From: Filomicrobium sp.
GTDB taxonomy: Bacteria; Pseudomonadota; Alphaproteobacteria; Rhizobiales; Hyphomicrobiaceae
Direction: 5' to 3'
Assembly: GCA_030607105.1 (NCBI GenBank)
Contig: JAUWFF010000059.1
Location: 1-6,860 of the forward strand
Length of the DNA: 6,860 nt
Position 1 is the first letter of the stretch; the number at the start of each line of letters is the position of its first letter. Shown in pieces: positions 1 to 5,764 of the stretch. A model generated the notes under the pieces. The model made no database searches. It was not told the DNA's origin and was given only the letters and a program-made list of their open reading frames with translations. A program made the translations under genes and the position numbers.

Positions 1-710
1 ATGCCGTGGTTGGTTTCTGTGACGCCGTCCTGCACTTCGAAGAACTTCTTGCCATAGATGTTCGACCAGGTATTTTCCTGTCCGTCGATGACCTTGGTTT
101 GTAGGCCGCCATAGACCTCCTTAAAGGACATCTTTTGGGGGTTAGCGCCAAGCTGAAGGAACTGAGCGACTAGAACATCCGAAGCCTGTACGCGGAACTT
201 GAGACCCTTGGCGTCCTCCGGCTTAATCAACGGACGGTTGGCCGACATATGCTTCATGCCATTGTGCCAGAATGCCAGTCCCAGAAGACCCTTGCGTTTC
301 ATCGATGCTTTCAGTTTTTCACCATCTGCCGAGTTCTGGAACTTGTCGACGGCGTCTACGTCTTTGAACAGGAAGGGCAAATCGAAAATGCGAAATTTTT
401 TGGTGAATTTTTCGAACTTTGACAACGACGGAGCGGCGAGCTGAACGTCGCCTTGCAGCATGGCTTCGAGCACTTTCTTGTCGTCATAGAGCGTCGAGTT
501 TGGAAAGACCTCCATGCAGGCTTTGCCATTCATTTCTTCGTTGATGCGCTTCTCCAGGAGCGAGGCGGCAATGCCCTTAGGGTGTTTGTCGGTGTTTGTG
601 ACGTGGCTAAATTTGATGACGATCTCGCCGTCCTCGCAGGCGGCCATGGCTGGTGATGTTGCGAATGCCAGACCAGCAATGGCGGTCGTCATAATGAGTG
701 CTTTGCGCAT
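1..710 (-). CDS. dctP: TRAP transporter solute-binding protein DctP, C4-dicarboxylate type (partial, 3' end outside window)
   Basis: Periplasmic receptor that captures C4-dicarboxylates such as succinate, malate or fumarate and delivers them to the DctQM membrane permease. 236 residues are visible of the usual roughly 330; the frame is open at the window start. Residues 1-23 form a signal peptide ending AMA, giving a mature start near Ala23-Cys24. The mature start CEDGEIVIKFSHV, then LYDDKKVLEAMLQGDVQLAAP (from about 75), FDLPFLF (109-115), the KFRVQ motif with Arg173, and GQENTWSNIY (210-219) are typical of DctP. Arg173 matches the arginine that salt-bridges the substrate carboxylate in TRAP receptors. 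Cys24 and Cys65 could form a disulfide (inference). The ATG at 710 is chosen because GGAGG lies at 717-721, six bases upstream, and the signal peptide follows at once. The gene sits downstream of dctD behind a sigma-54 promoter, so regulation by DctBD is likely. Family is very secure; the exact dicarboxylate is inferred. Confidence 0.95.
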   Translation of the reverse strand, partial: MRKALIMTTAIAGLAFATSPAMAACEDGEIVIKFSHVTNTDKHPKGIAASLLEKRINEEMNGKACMEVFPNSTLYDDKKVLEAMLQGDVQLAAPSLSKFEKFTKKFRIFDLPFLFKDVDAVDKFQNSADGEKLKASMKRKGLLGLAFWHNGMKHMSANRPLIKPEDAKGLKFRVQASDVLVAQFLQLGANPQKMSFKEVYGGLQTKVIDGQENTWSNIYGKKFFEVQDGVTETNHG

Positions 711-784
711 ATGTTTCCTCCGTGTTGGAAAAGCGCTTGGTCGGTTTGGGCCGAGCCCATACCGCAGGTTAACAGGAAGTAAAG

Positions 785-800
785 AGCAACCGCTGTGCCA
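785..800 (-). promoter_or_regulatory. Sigma-54 (RpoN) -24/-12 promoter of dctP
   Basis: The minus strand reads TGGCACAGCGGTTGCT, matching the sigma-54 consensus TGGCAC-N5-TTGCW at every defined base. The invariant GG (798-799) and GC (786-787) are separated by exactly 10 bp. Taking C786 as -12 puts the transcription start near 774 and gives a leader of about 64 nt before the dctP ATG. The leader contains a small hairpin, TGGGC/GCCCA at 747-759. A sigma-54 promoter needs an AAA+ activator, and dctD, which encodes one, ends about 190 bp upstream. Confidence 0.92.
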
Positions 801-863
801 CGTTCGTCGACACCCGACGAATTCCTGCACTTTTCTGCCAAGGGATTGAAAAAAAGCGGTCTA

Positions 864-905
864 TCTGGCAGTTCCAGGAGTCTGCTGCGTTGCAGCATTG
901 CCAGA
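864..905. repeat. Pair of inverted repeats between the activator sites and the sigma-54 promoter
   Basis: TGCTGC (883-888) and GCAGCA (892-897) form a perfect 6-bp inverted repeat around GTT. It lies within a second perfect 7-bp pair, TCTGGCA (864-870) and TGCCAGA (899-905). Another copy of the outer half, CTGCCA, is at 835-840, and a run of seven A is at 849-855. There is no T-run to make this a terminator. It could be an operator for a second regulator or a bent linker between activator and promoter. Function unknown. Confidence 0.4.
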
Positions 906-908
906 GCC

Positions 909-964
909 GTGTGGGAAGGTTTACCCATCGCCGGAAATCCATGTGTGAGCAGGTATACACGTGG
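909..964 (-). promoter_or_regulatory. Tandem direct repeats, candidate DctD upstream activator sites
   Basis: Two 16-bp sequences in the same orientation lie 34 bp apart. On the minus strand they read GTATACCTGCTCACAC (943-958) and GTAAACCTTCCCACAC (909-924), identical at 13 of 16 positions. They sit about 110-160 bp upstream of the -24 element, the usual range for sites of sigma-54 activators, which bind as tandem dimers and loop the DNA. The distal copy is also part of an imperfect palindrome, CCATGTGT (939-946) and ACACGTGG (957-964), with 7 of 8 pairs and a 10-bp spacer. Repeat and position are seen directly; binding by DctD is inferred. Confidence 0.6.
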
Positions 965-982
965 ATAGGCCGAGACGCCTAT
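965..982. other. Short hairpin just downstream of the dctD stop codon
   Basis: ATAGGC (965-970) and GCCTAT (977-982) pair perfectly around a 6-base loop, 8 bp past the dctD TAA. No U-tract follows on the minus strand, so it is not a convincing intrinsic terminator. It may protect the dctBD mRNA 3' end or slow polymerase. I see no better terminator between dctD and dctP, so some readthrough into dctP is possible. Confidence 0.3.
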
Positions 983-990
983 GTCATTTG

Positions 991-2346
991 TTATCCAATG
1001 TTGTCTTCGTCGGCCTGCGAGATACCGTACTTTCTCAGCTTGTCGTAGAGCGTCTTGCGGGAAATGCCGAGGCGCTCATAGCATTGCCGCATACAACCTC
1101 CGCAGTCAGACAGTGTGCGTCTCAGTATCAATTGCTCGAGGCCGGCGAGCTGATCGGCGAGAGGCATCCCATTCAGATCGGTGCCGATGGCAAGGCTGTT
1201 CGTCTGTCCGAAGTCTATCCCCAGTCCTAGAGCGAAGCGCATGGCGACGTTTTCGAGTTCGCGCACATTGCCCGGCCAGTCGTGTGCCACCAGCAGAGCC
1301 AGGTCGCCGGGCTGGGGCCGTGTCACTTCCCGCTTCAGTCTTGTTTCGGTATTCGTGAGAAAGTGCGCGAATAACAAGGGCACATCATCCTGACGCCGTC
1401 GCAGCGGCGGTATCGAAAGCGTCAGGACGTTGAGGCGATAGTAGAGGTCTTCTCGAAAGCTGCCCCGGTCAACCGCGCCGCGCAGGTCCTCTTTCGTTGC
1501 TGCTACCACCCGTACGTCGACGGAGCGTTCCTCGTTGGACCCCAGACGCACCACGCTACGTTCCTCCAGGACCCGAAGCAGGCGCGCCTGCAAGTCCAGC
1601 GGCATGCTTTCGATCTCGTCGAGGAAGAGCGTTCCTCCGCTGGCATACTCAAATTTGCCCAGGCGTGTTTTTACTGCGCCAGTGAAGGCACCGGCCTCGT
1701 GACCAAAAAGCTCGCTCTCGATGATGGTTTCGGGAAGTGCTCCGCAATTGATGGCAACAAACCGGGCCTTTGATCTGGGAGACGCTTCGTGCAGGCTTCG
1801 TGCGACAAGCTCTTTGCCGGTTCCGGTTTCGCCGGTGATCAGCACATCCGCATCGGTGCCCGCGAACGAGACGATTCTCTCACGGAGCTGAATGACCTCA
1901 GGGTTCTTTCCGACGAGCGAGCGTTCCAGCAGTGAGCCTTGGGTCAAGGCATCGCGAAGTGCTCGATTGTCAAGAACAAGGCGGCGCTGCTCAAGTGCTC
2001 GTTGCACCGAATTCACCAGGCTGCCAGGGGCGAACGGTTTTTCGATGAAGTCGTAGGCGCCATCGCGGATAGCTTGAACCGCCATCGGTATATCGCCGTG
2101 ACCGGTGATTAGGATGACCGGGATTTGAGGGTCTATGGCGAGTGCCCTTGCCATGAGCTCAAGGCCGCTGTGGCCAGGCATGCGAACATCGCTGACGATG
2201 ATGCAGGGGGAACTGGCCGTAATGTTCATCAAGGCGCCGTCGGCTGCCGCATGACATTCGACCGTAAGACCGGCGAGTTCTAGAGACTGCTTGCCCGATT
2301 CCAGCAGGTGAGGTTCGTCGTCAATCAGGATCACATCTGCACTCAC
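991..2346 (-). CDS. dctD: C4-dicarboxylate response regulator DctD (NtrC-family sigma-54 activator)
   Basis: Cytoplasmic transcription activator of 451 residues, the normal length for the family. The receiver domain (about 4-120) has the acidic pair Asp9/Asp10, phosphoacceptor Asp53 in SDVRMP, Thr81 and Lys103. The AAA+ domain (about 143-375) has Walker A GETGTGKE (172-179), the sigma-54 contact loop GAFTGA (219-224), Walker B GGTLFLDE (237-244) and the WPGNVREL motif (357-364). A Fis-type helix-turn-helix ends the protein, with GISRKTLYDKLRKYGI at 427-442. The start is GTG at 2346, overlapping the dctB stop in GTGA, with GGGAGG at 2354-2359 seven bases upstream; the overlap suggests coupled translation with dctB. 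The cysteines at 415, 418 and 422, in the first helix of the DNA-binding domain, are unusual. The target is inferred to be the sigma-54 promoter of dctP. The dctB and dctP neighbours make DctD far more likely than another NtrC-type regulator. Confidence 0.95.
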   Translation of the reverse strand: MSADVILIDDEPHLLESGKQSLELAGLTVECHAAADGALMNITASSPCIIVSDVRMPGHSGLELMARALAIDPQIPVILITGHGDIPMAVQAIRDGAYDFIEKPFAPGSLVNSVQRALEQRRLVLDNRALRDALTQGSLLERSLVGKNPEVIQLRERIVSFAGTDADVLITGETGTGKELVARSLHEASPRSKARFVAINCGALPETIIESELFGHEAGAFTGAVKTRLGKFEYASGGTLFLDEIESMPLDLQARLLRVLEERSVVRLGSNEERSVDVRVVAATKEDLRGAVDRGSFREDLYYRLNVLTLSIPPLRRRQDDVPLLFAHFLTNTETRLKREVTRPQPGDLALLVAHDWPGNVRELENVAMRFALGLGIDFGQTNSLAIGTDLNGMPLADQLAGLEQLILRRTLSDCGGCMRQCYERLGISRKTLYDKLRKYGISQADEDNIG

Positions 2347-4202
2347 TCGGCCGCCTCCCGATTGGATTCGGCGCGTTGCAGCGTGAGGGTGAATGTGGCG
2401 CCGCCATCATCATTATTGTTAGCACTTATGCGGCCGCCGAACTGGTTGACGATGCCGTAGGTGATTGAAAGGCCGAGGCCGGTTCCCTCGCCGACTTCCT
2501 TGGTTGTAAAAAACGGATCAAAGACACGATTGATATCCGCCGTCTTTATGCCGGGGCCGGTGTCGGCGATGGCGATCGCGACCTCCGTGGTGTGGAGCTC
2601 CACACTGACGCGGAGTTGACGGCGTGGCGCGCCAGTCATGGAGTCGATGGCATTGGAGATGAGGTTCACGAACACCTGCTGCAAACGGACATCGCCGCCA
2701 ACCACCATCAGCTCTTCGTCGCTGAAATCCAGACTCATATCAATATCTGCTTTGCGCAGTTCCGGTTGGAGCAACCCGATGGCGTTGCGGATGGCTTGAC
2801 AAAGCCGGGCCGGGCGCGAGCCGACCGGTTCGTTGCGTGCGTAAGTGCGAAGATTGCGAATGATCCGCGCCATCCTCTCGCCCATCTCGACGATGCTGCC
2901 GAGGTTTGCATCCGCGGTTGCGGTGTTTTGGCGACTTAGGAAAATGCGGGCGTTTTCTGCATAATTGCGAATGGCGGTCAGTGGCTGATTGAGTTCGTGG
3001 CTGAGACCGGCCGATAATCGGCCAAGCGCCGACAGCTTTGAAGCCTGGATCAATTCCTCCTGGGTCTGGCGAAGTTCTTCCTCTGCGCGCTGGCGTTCGC
3101 TTACCTCGGCGCGCAGTCTTGCAACGGCACGGCTGAGGTCTTTGGTGCGCTCAAGGACTTTCACTTCCAGCTCCGACTTGGCGGTTTCCTGAAGTTCCAG
3201 GCGTTCGTTCAAGCGCCGCCGACGTTGATAGATATTGAGGCTTGCAAGAAAGGCGCTGGCGAGCATGAAGCCGACGACCAGAAGGGCAATTTGTACACGG
3301 GAGGCAACGCCAGAAGCGTCCGCCAGGATTAGGACGCGCCAGCCGGCTTCGTTCATGGGAGCTGAGATGGCCAGGTATTTGTGGCTCTTGCCAGCCGTAT
3401 TCGGCGTGCCAGGCAAATCGTTCTTGCCGATCTCGATGATATTGCTGTCGGGTGCGCGCGATAAGGAGAGTTGGTGGTGGGGCTCGCCAGCGTACCGGCG
3501 GGTTTCGGAGAGGCGTTTCCTGGCAGCAACCGTTAGCGGAGCAATTGCGTTCAGCCGCCACTCTGGCTTCGAACTCAAAAAGACGATGCCTTCTTCGTCA
3601 AGAACGAGGACCACGTCGTCACTTGCCCGCCAGGCTGTTTCCAGCCGGGCAACGGCCATTTTAACAACCACCGCGCCGATGGTTTTGCCGGCGTCCCTCA
3701 CCGGGTGGGCAAAGTAGTATCCGCGCTCACCGGAGGTCGTTCCAAGAGCGGAAAACCGGCCAAGCCGGCCTTGCATAGCTTCTTTGAAGTAAGGCCGAAA
3801 GCTGAAATTGCGGCCAACGAAGGGTTTGTCGGAGGCCCAGTTGCTGGCAGCAACAGTGAGCCCTTCCTTGTCCATCAAATAGGTCGCGAGGGCACCGGTG
3901 ACCTCATTGATCCGCTCAAGCTCGCTGTTGGCGCGATCGATAGTTGGCTCATCGGGATGTCGCCGGAGTGCGTCGGCCAGGATTGTTGAACTGGCGAGCA
4001 AGCGGGGCTGGAAACTGTATTTGGCCAGTTCGCCTCTGAGATTTTCGACAACCAGATCGAGAGTGTAGGCGCTGCGTACCCTGATGTCGTCGAGTGCGAC
4101 ACTACGCGCGTAGCGTGCCGTCTCCCAAAGTATCAATCCTGAGAGCAGTGCAGCGCCAATCACGGCGAACCAGGATGTATGCGACAAAGAACGGCTGGTC
4201 AT
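2343..4202 (-). CDS. dctB: C4-dicarboxylate sensor histidine kinase DctB
   Basis: Inner-membrane sensor kinase of 619 residues, the usual DctB length. A transmembrane helix at about 11-27 and a second at about 303-323 enclose a periplasmic double-PAS (Cache-type) sensor. The stretch [14 protein letters not shown] (133-146) followed by [17 protein letters not shown] (152-168) is the dicarboxylate-binding signature of the family. After the second helix come a coiled coil (about 330-390) and the catalytic core: H box [18 protein letters not shown] with His402, N box [10 protein letters not shown] (513-522), G1 DTGPGI (547-552), F box DPFFTTK (562-568) and G2 GTGLGLSI (573-580). All catalytic motifs are intact, so it should autophosphorylate and pass phosphate to DctD. 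The start is ATG at 4202, with only a weak CGGGA upstream; the hydrophobic helix follows shortly after it. In other bacteria DctB also interacts with a transporter; whether that holds with DctP is unknown. Confidence 0.95.
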   Translation of the reverse strand: MTSRSLSHTSWFAVIGAALLSGLILWETARYARSVALDDIRVRSAYTLDLVVENLRGELAKYSFQPRLLASSTILADALRRHPDEPTIDRANSELERINEVTGALATYLMDKEGLTVAASNWASDKPFVGRNFSFRPYFKEAMQGRLGRFSALGTTSGERGYYFAHPVRDAGKTIGAVVVKMAVARLETAWRASDDVVLVLDEEGIVFLSSKPEWRLNAIAPLTVAARKRLSETRRYAGEPHHQLSLSRAPDSNIIEIGKNDLPGTPNTAGKSHKYLAISAPMNEAGWRVLILADASGVASRVQIALLVVGFMLASAFLASLNIYQRRRRLNERLELQETAKSELEVKVLERTKDLSRAVARLRAEVSERQRAEEELRQTQEELIQASKLSALGRLSAGLSHELNQPLTAIRNYAENARIFLSRQNTATADANLGSIVEMGERMARIIRNLRTYARNEPVGSRPARLCQAIRNAIGLLQPELRKADIDMSLDFSDEELMVVGGDVRLQQVFVNLISNAIDSMTGAPRRQLRVSVELHTTEVAIAIADTGPGIKTADINRVFDPFFTTKEVGEGTGLGLSITYGIVNQFGGRISANNNDDGGATFTLTLQRAESNREAAE

Positions 4203-4406
4203 TAACGATCCCGCTGTCCGGCCTCGTGGTGCAGGTGGCCGGCTGAATGATACTAGCCGAAATGTGCTGCCGCGGCCAAACCTCGTCCGCCGTTTTTTGA
4301 TCTGACTTCGGTCAGCGCATCAATGGCTCGGGTTGGCCGCAACAAAAAACCAAGGTCGCCCTTTAGAAGGCCTTTGCTGCACAATGAGTTTTTTGAGGAG
4401 GATGCA
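4203..4406. promoter_or_regulatory. Divergent spacer between dctB and the DUF6455-type gene
   Basis: These 204 bp must hold the promoters of dctB (leftward) and of the small gene (rightward). For dctB a weak sigma-70-like pair is visible on the minus strand: TTGGCC at 4274-4279 and TAGTAT at 4250-4255, 18 bp apart, each 4 of 6 to consensus. A perfect 5-bp inverted repeat around TTCG, CTGAC/GTCAG, lies at 4302-4315. It is not followed by a T-run on either strand, so it is not a terminator and may be an operator. I find no sigma-54 site here and no convincing promoter for the rightward gene. Confidence 0.3.
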
Positions 4407-4667
4407 ATGGAAGGGCCCATCGTTCGCCACGTGGAACGGAGAGCGCGGCGGTTGCGCGATATGATCGACTCGCTTGATGTTGATGAGATTGCATTGACCC
4501 GGCTTGAAAGAGGCGAGGCATATGTCCAAGCCCGCAACAACTGCCTTCGTTGTGCGTCCGTGGGAGAGTGCCTGCACTGGCTCCAATCAGCCAATGAGAA
4601 GAATGCGGCCCCGGCATTCTGTCCGAACCGTAGTTTGTTCAACAAATGCCGGAGGCATTTGGTCTGA
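4407..4667 (+). CDS. Small cysteine-motif protein, DUF6455-like
   Basis: 86-residue soluble protein of unknown function. Residues 1-42 are charged and probably helical, with RRARRLRDMIDSLDVDEIAL near the start. The C-terminal half carries the cysteine pattern NCLRCA (Cys46, Cys49), GECLHWL (Cys55) and PAFCPN (Cys72), plus Cys81. The arrangement C-x2-C-x5-C-W-L followed by P-x-FCPN is what I recognise as DUF6455, found in short alphaproteobacterial proteins. The cysteines could bind a metal, but this is not established. The frame is open further upstream to an ATG at 4323. I chose 4407 because GAGGAGG (4395-4401) sits five bases upstream and the longer N-terminus does not look like the family. 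It is the only confident plus-strand gene here and diverges from dctB; no functional link to dicarboxylate transport is evident. Confidence 0.82.
   Translation: MEGPIVRHVERRARRLRDMIDSLDVDEIALTRLERGEAYVQARNNCLRCASVGECLHWLQSANEKNAAPAFCPNRSLFNKCRRHLV
4643..4661. repeat. Perfect inverted repeat across the end of the DUF6455-type gene
   Basis: CAAATGCC (4643-4650) and GGCATTTG (4654-4661) form a perfect 8-bp stem around GGA, ending four bases before the stop codon. It could act in transcription termination or mRNA stability, but no T-run follows directly; the sequence after it is GC-rich (GCGGCCGC at 4668-4675) and then TATTTTGG. Call it a 3'-end hairpin rather than a proven terminator. Confidence 0.5.
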
Positions 4668-4712
4668 GCGGCCGCGGTATTTTGGTCCCTTTTGTGGTTA
4701 GGCCGGTTGAGT

Positions 4713-4949
4713 TTAGCGCGATCGTAGCATGTGATGTTCGGCTGCCGTTCGCGCTGCAATTATTTTTTTTATCCAGTCAGCCTTGATCCTCAAAGTCATT
4801 CGTGCGTTTCGGTCTGCTCTCTGAGGATTGCCGGGGAGAGTGCCTCCGCTGAAAAGTTCATGGCAGTGCGTCAGGCGCCGACCGCGTCGGTTGCCGGTCT
4901 CAATGTCAATGTAGTCGGTCTGGCGGTTCTGAAATTCGGCCAGCGTCAT
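4713..4949 (-). CDS. Possible small hypothetical protein, start uncertain
   Basis: 78 codons from the first ATG, beginning MTLAEFQNRQTDYIDIE. The frame stays open 38 codons further upstream, to a TGA at 5064-5066, and that part also looks like protein, with ILAESVIEAIRVACKHYIIR as a likely helix. Third positions there are mostly G or C, as in the neighbouring real genes. The extension contains no ATG, GTG or TTG, so either translation begins at 4949, or a frameshift has separated the coding part from the ATG at 5065-5067 in the next frame. It would be the gene following the exported protein at 5095-5697 in the same direction. I do not recognise a family and see no strong ribosome binding site. 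It may be a real small gene, a remnant, or chance. Confidence 0.28.
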   Translation of the reverse strand: MTLAEFQNRQTDYIDIETGNRRGRRLTHCHELFSGGTLPGNPQRADRNARMTLRIKADWIKKIIAARTAAEHHMLRSR

Positions 4950-4986
4950 ACAGTCGTCGGTTATCTCAATCCGGATAATGTAATGC

Positions 4987-5011
4987 TTGCAAGCGACGCG
5001 GATCGCTTCAA
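4987..5011. repeat. Bulged hairpin
   Basis: TTG-C-AAGCGA (4987-4996) pairs with TCGCTTCAA (5003-5011), nine pairs with one bulged C and a 6-base loop. No T-run follows on either strand. It lies inside the upstream extension of the possible small minus-strand gene, so it may simply be coding sequence. Confidence 0.3.
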
Positions 5012-5032
5012 TGACGGATTCCGCGAGGATGT

Positions 5033-5044
5033 GTGAATATTCAC
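5033..5044. promoter_or_regulatory. 12-bp perfect palindrome, possible operator
   Basis: GTGAATATTCAC is a perfect dyad with an AT-rich centre, 50 bp beyond the end of the exported-protein gene. Such dyads are typical of dimeric helix-turn-helix repressor sites. No promoter can be read confidently around it, so its target, if any, is unknown. Confidence 0.3.
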
Positions 5045-5094
5045 GGCGATGTGCGAACGGAAATCATCCTGACGGAAAGACCGCGGTAGTGGGT

Positions 5095-5697
5095 TTAGAA
5101 TTCCACAGTCTTGGCCGTCTTCTCAGAGAAGGAGGATGCGAGGAGTTTCGCCAGGTTTTGGGCCGTCGCATCGGAGCTGTCGGCAAGGACTACGAGCTTT
5201 TTATCGACGGCATCCTGCCAGCTGATTTGGCCGTCGAGCAGTGCGCGGATGACATTGGCCGAAGTATAGAAGTCGGCGCGACGTCGACTGTTCCCCGTCT
5301 TCAGCGGTGCGAGTTCGGCCTTGTTGGCGCGGGGCTCAATGTGTGCAGTGTAGATCTCGTTGGTGAGGAGCACCTTGATTGATGAAACGCCTTCGGTTTG
5401 CTTTGCAATTGTTGTCTGATGCAGACGTGCGCCGAGTTCTTTGACCGCTTTTTCCGCGCGGGCCAGCGACCATTGGTGATAGGTGGGGCCAAGGTCGCGG
5501 GACCAGGCAGGCACCGACAACCGCCCTTGACGCCGTGCATCCATTTCAGCGTCGAAGACGACCTTTGTTTGCGGGTAGGCGCGGAACAGGAGCGGATAGA
5601 GCATTGCGTTGCCACACGCTAGGCTGGCGCTGGTTGCAGCAATGACGGTTGCGACTGCGACGCCGAGTTGGAGGGCTCTGGTTTTGTTAGACTGCAT
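5095..5697 (-). CDS. Exported protein of unknown function, 200 residues
   Basis: I do not recognise a named family. Residues 1-27 are a signal peptide (basic SNKTR, hydrophobic LGVAVATVIAATSASLA), so the protein should be periplasmic. Cys28 follows the likely cleavage site, but the preceding ASLA is a poor lipobox (Ser at -3), so a lipoprotein is possible rather than probable. The mature part starts CGNAMLYPLLFRAYP and is mostly helical. Its C-terminal part, VIRALLDGQISWQDAVDKKL (149-168) followed by a beta-like VVLAD, faintly recalls SCP2-fold proteins; this is weak. The ATG at 5697 is preferred over an in-frame ATG at 5793 because the longer version puts 32 proline- and tryptophan-rich residues before the signal peptide and overlaps the upstream gene; CCTC at 5704-5707 gives a GAGG binding site six bases upstream. 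It lies 67 bp after the amidohydrolase gene, so the two are probably co-transcribed. Confidence 0.8.
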   Translation of the reverse strand: MQSNKTRALQLGVAVATVIAATSASLACGNAMLYPLLFRAYPQTKVVFDAEMDARRQGRLSVPAWSRDLGPTYHQWSLARAEKAVKELGARLHQTTIAKQTEGVSSIKVLLTNEIYTAHIEPRANKAELAPLKTGNSRRRADFYTSANVIRALLDGQISWQDAVDKKLVVLADSSDATAQNLAKLLASSFSEKTAKTVEF

Positions 5698-5727
5698 GGT
5701 GCACCTCGGATTTTGCACGGGCCAGGC

Positions 5728-5747
5728 CGGGCGGTTGCGGACGCCCG
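5728..5747. other. Intercistronic hairpin between the amidohydrolase and the exported protein
   Basis: CGGGCG (5728-5733) and CGCCCG (5742-5747) form a perfect 6-bp GC stem around an 8-base loop in the 67-bp gap. No U-tract follows on the minus strand, so termination is unlikely. It may affect processing or the relative expression of the two genes. Confidence 0.3.
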
Positions 5748-5764
5748 ACACCCAGCCGTCAAGG

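Larger units (their letters stand above)
4668..5094. other. 427-bp stretch without a secure gene
   Basis: Both strands have open frames but neither is a clear gene. The better candidate is a minus-strand frame ending at 4713, listed separately. A plus-strand frame at 4731-5036 runs over the same bases and looks like its shadow: it has a cysteine-rich, unlikely N-terminus, no clear ribosome binding site and lower third-position GC. The stretch also contains a 12-bp palindrome at 5033-5044, a bulged hairpin at 4987-5011 and a T-rich run near 4760-4770 without a stem before it. No tRNA, rRNA or insertion sequence is visible. Confidence 0.5.

Noticed and set aside
199..656. Plus-strand open frames over dctP
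   Set aside because: They lie antisense to a gene with clear DctP motifs and signal peptide, and have no recognisable domains.
3151..3717. Long open frames on both strands inside dctB (136 and 160 codons)
   Set aside because: They overlap the sensor domain of dctB, whose motifs run unbroken through the region; they are arginine- and serine-rich shadows.
4290..4315. CTGAC-TTCG-GTCAG hairpin next to a T-run as a terminator
   Set aside because: The T-run lies before the stem on the plus strand, and on the minus strand the stem is followed by A, so neither direction fits an intrinsic terminator.
4323..4406. Longer start for the DUF6455-type protein at 4323
   Set aside because: The extra 28 residues are basic and unlike the family, and the strong GAGGAGG site points to the ATG at 4407.
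4253..4759. Minus-strand frame of 168 codons covering the DUF6455-type gene
   Set aside because: The plus strand has a good ribosome binding site and a conserved cysteine pattern; the minus frame has no recognisable features and low-complexity content.
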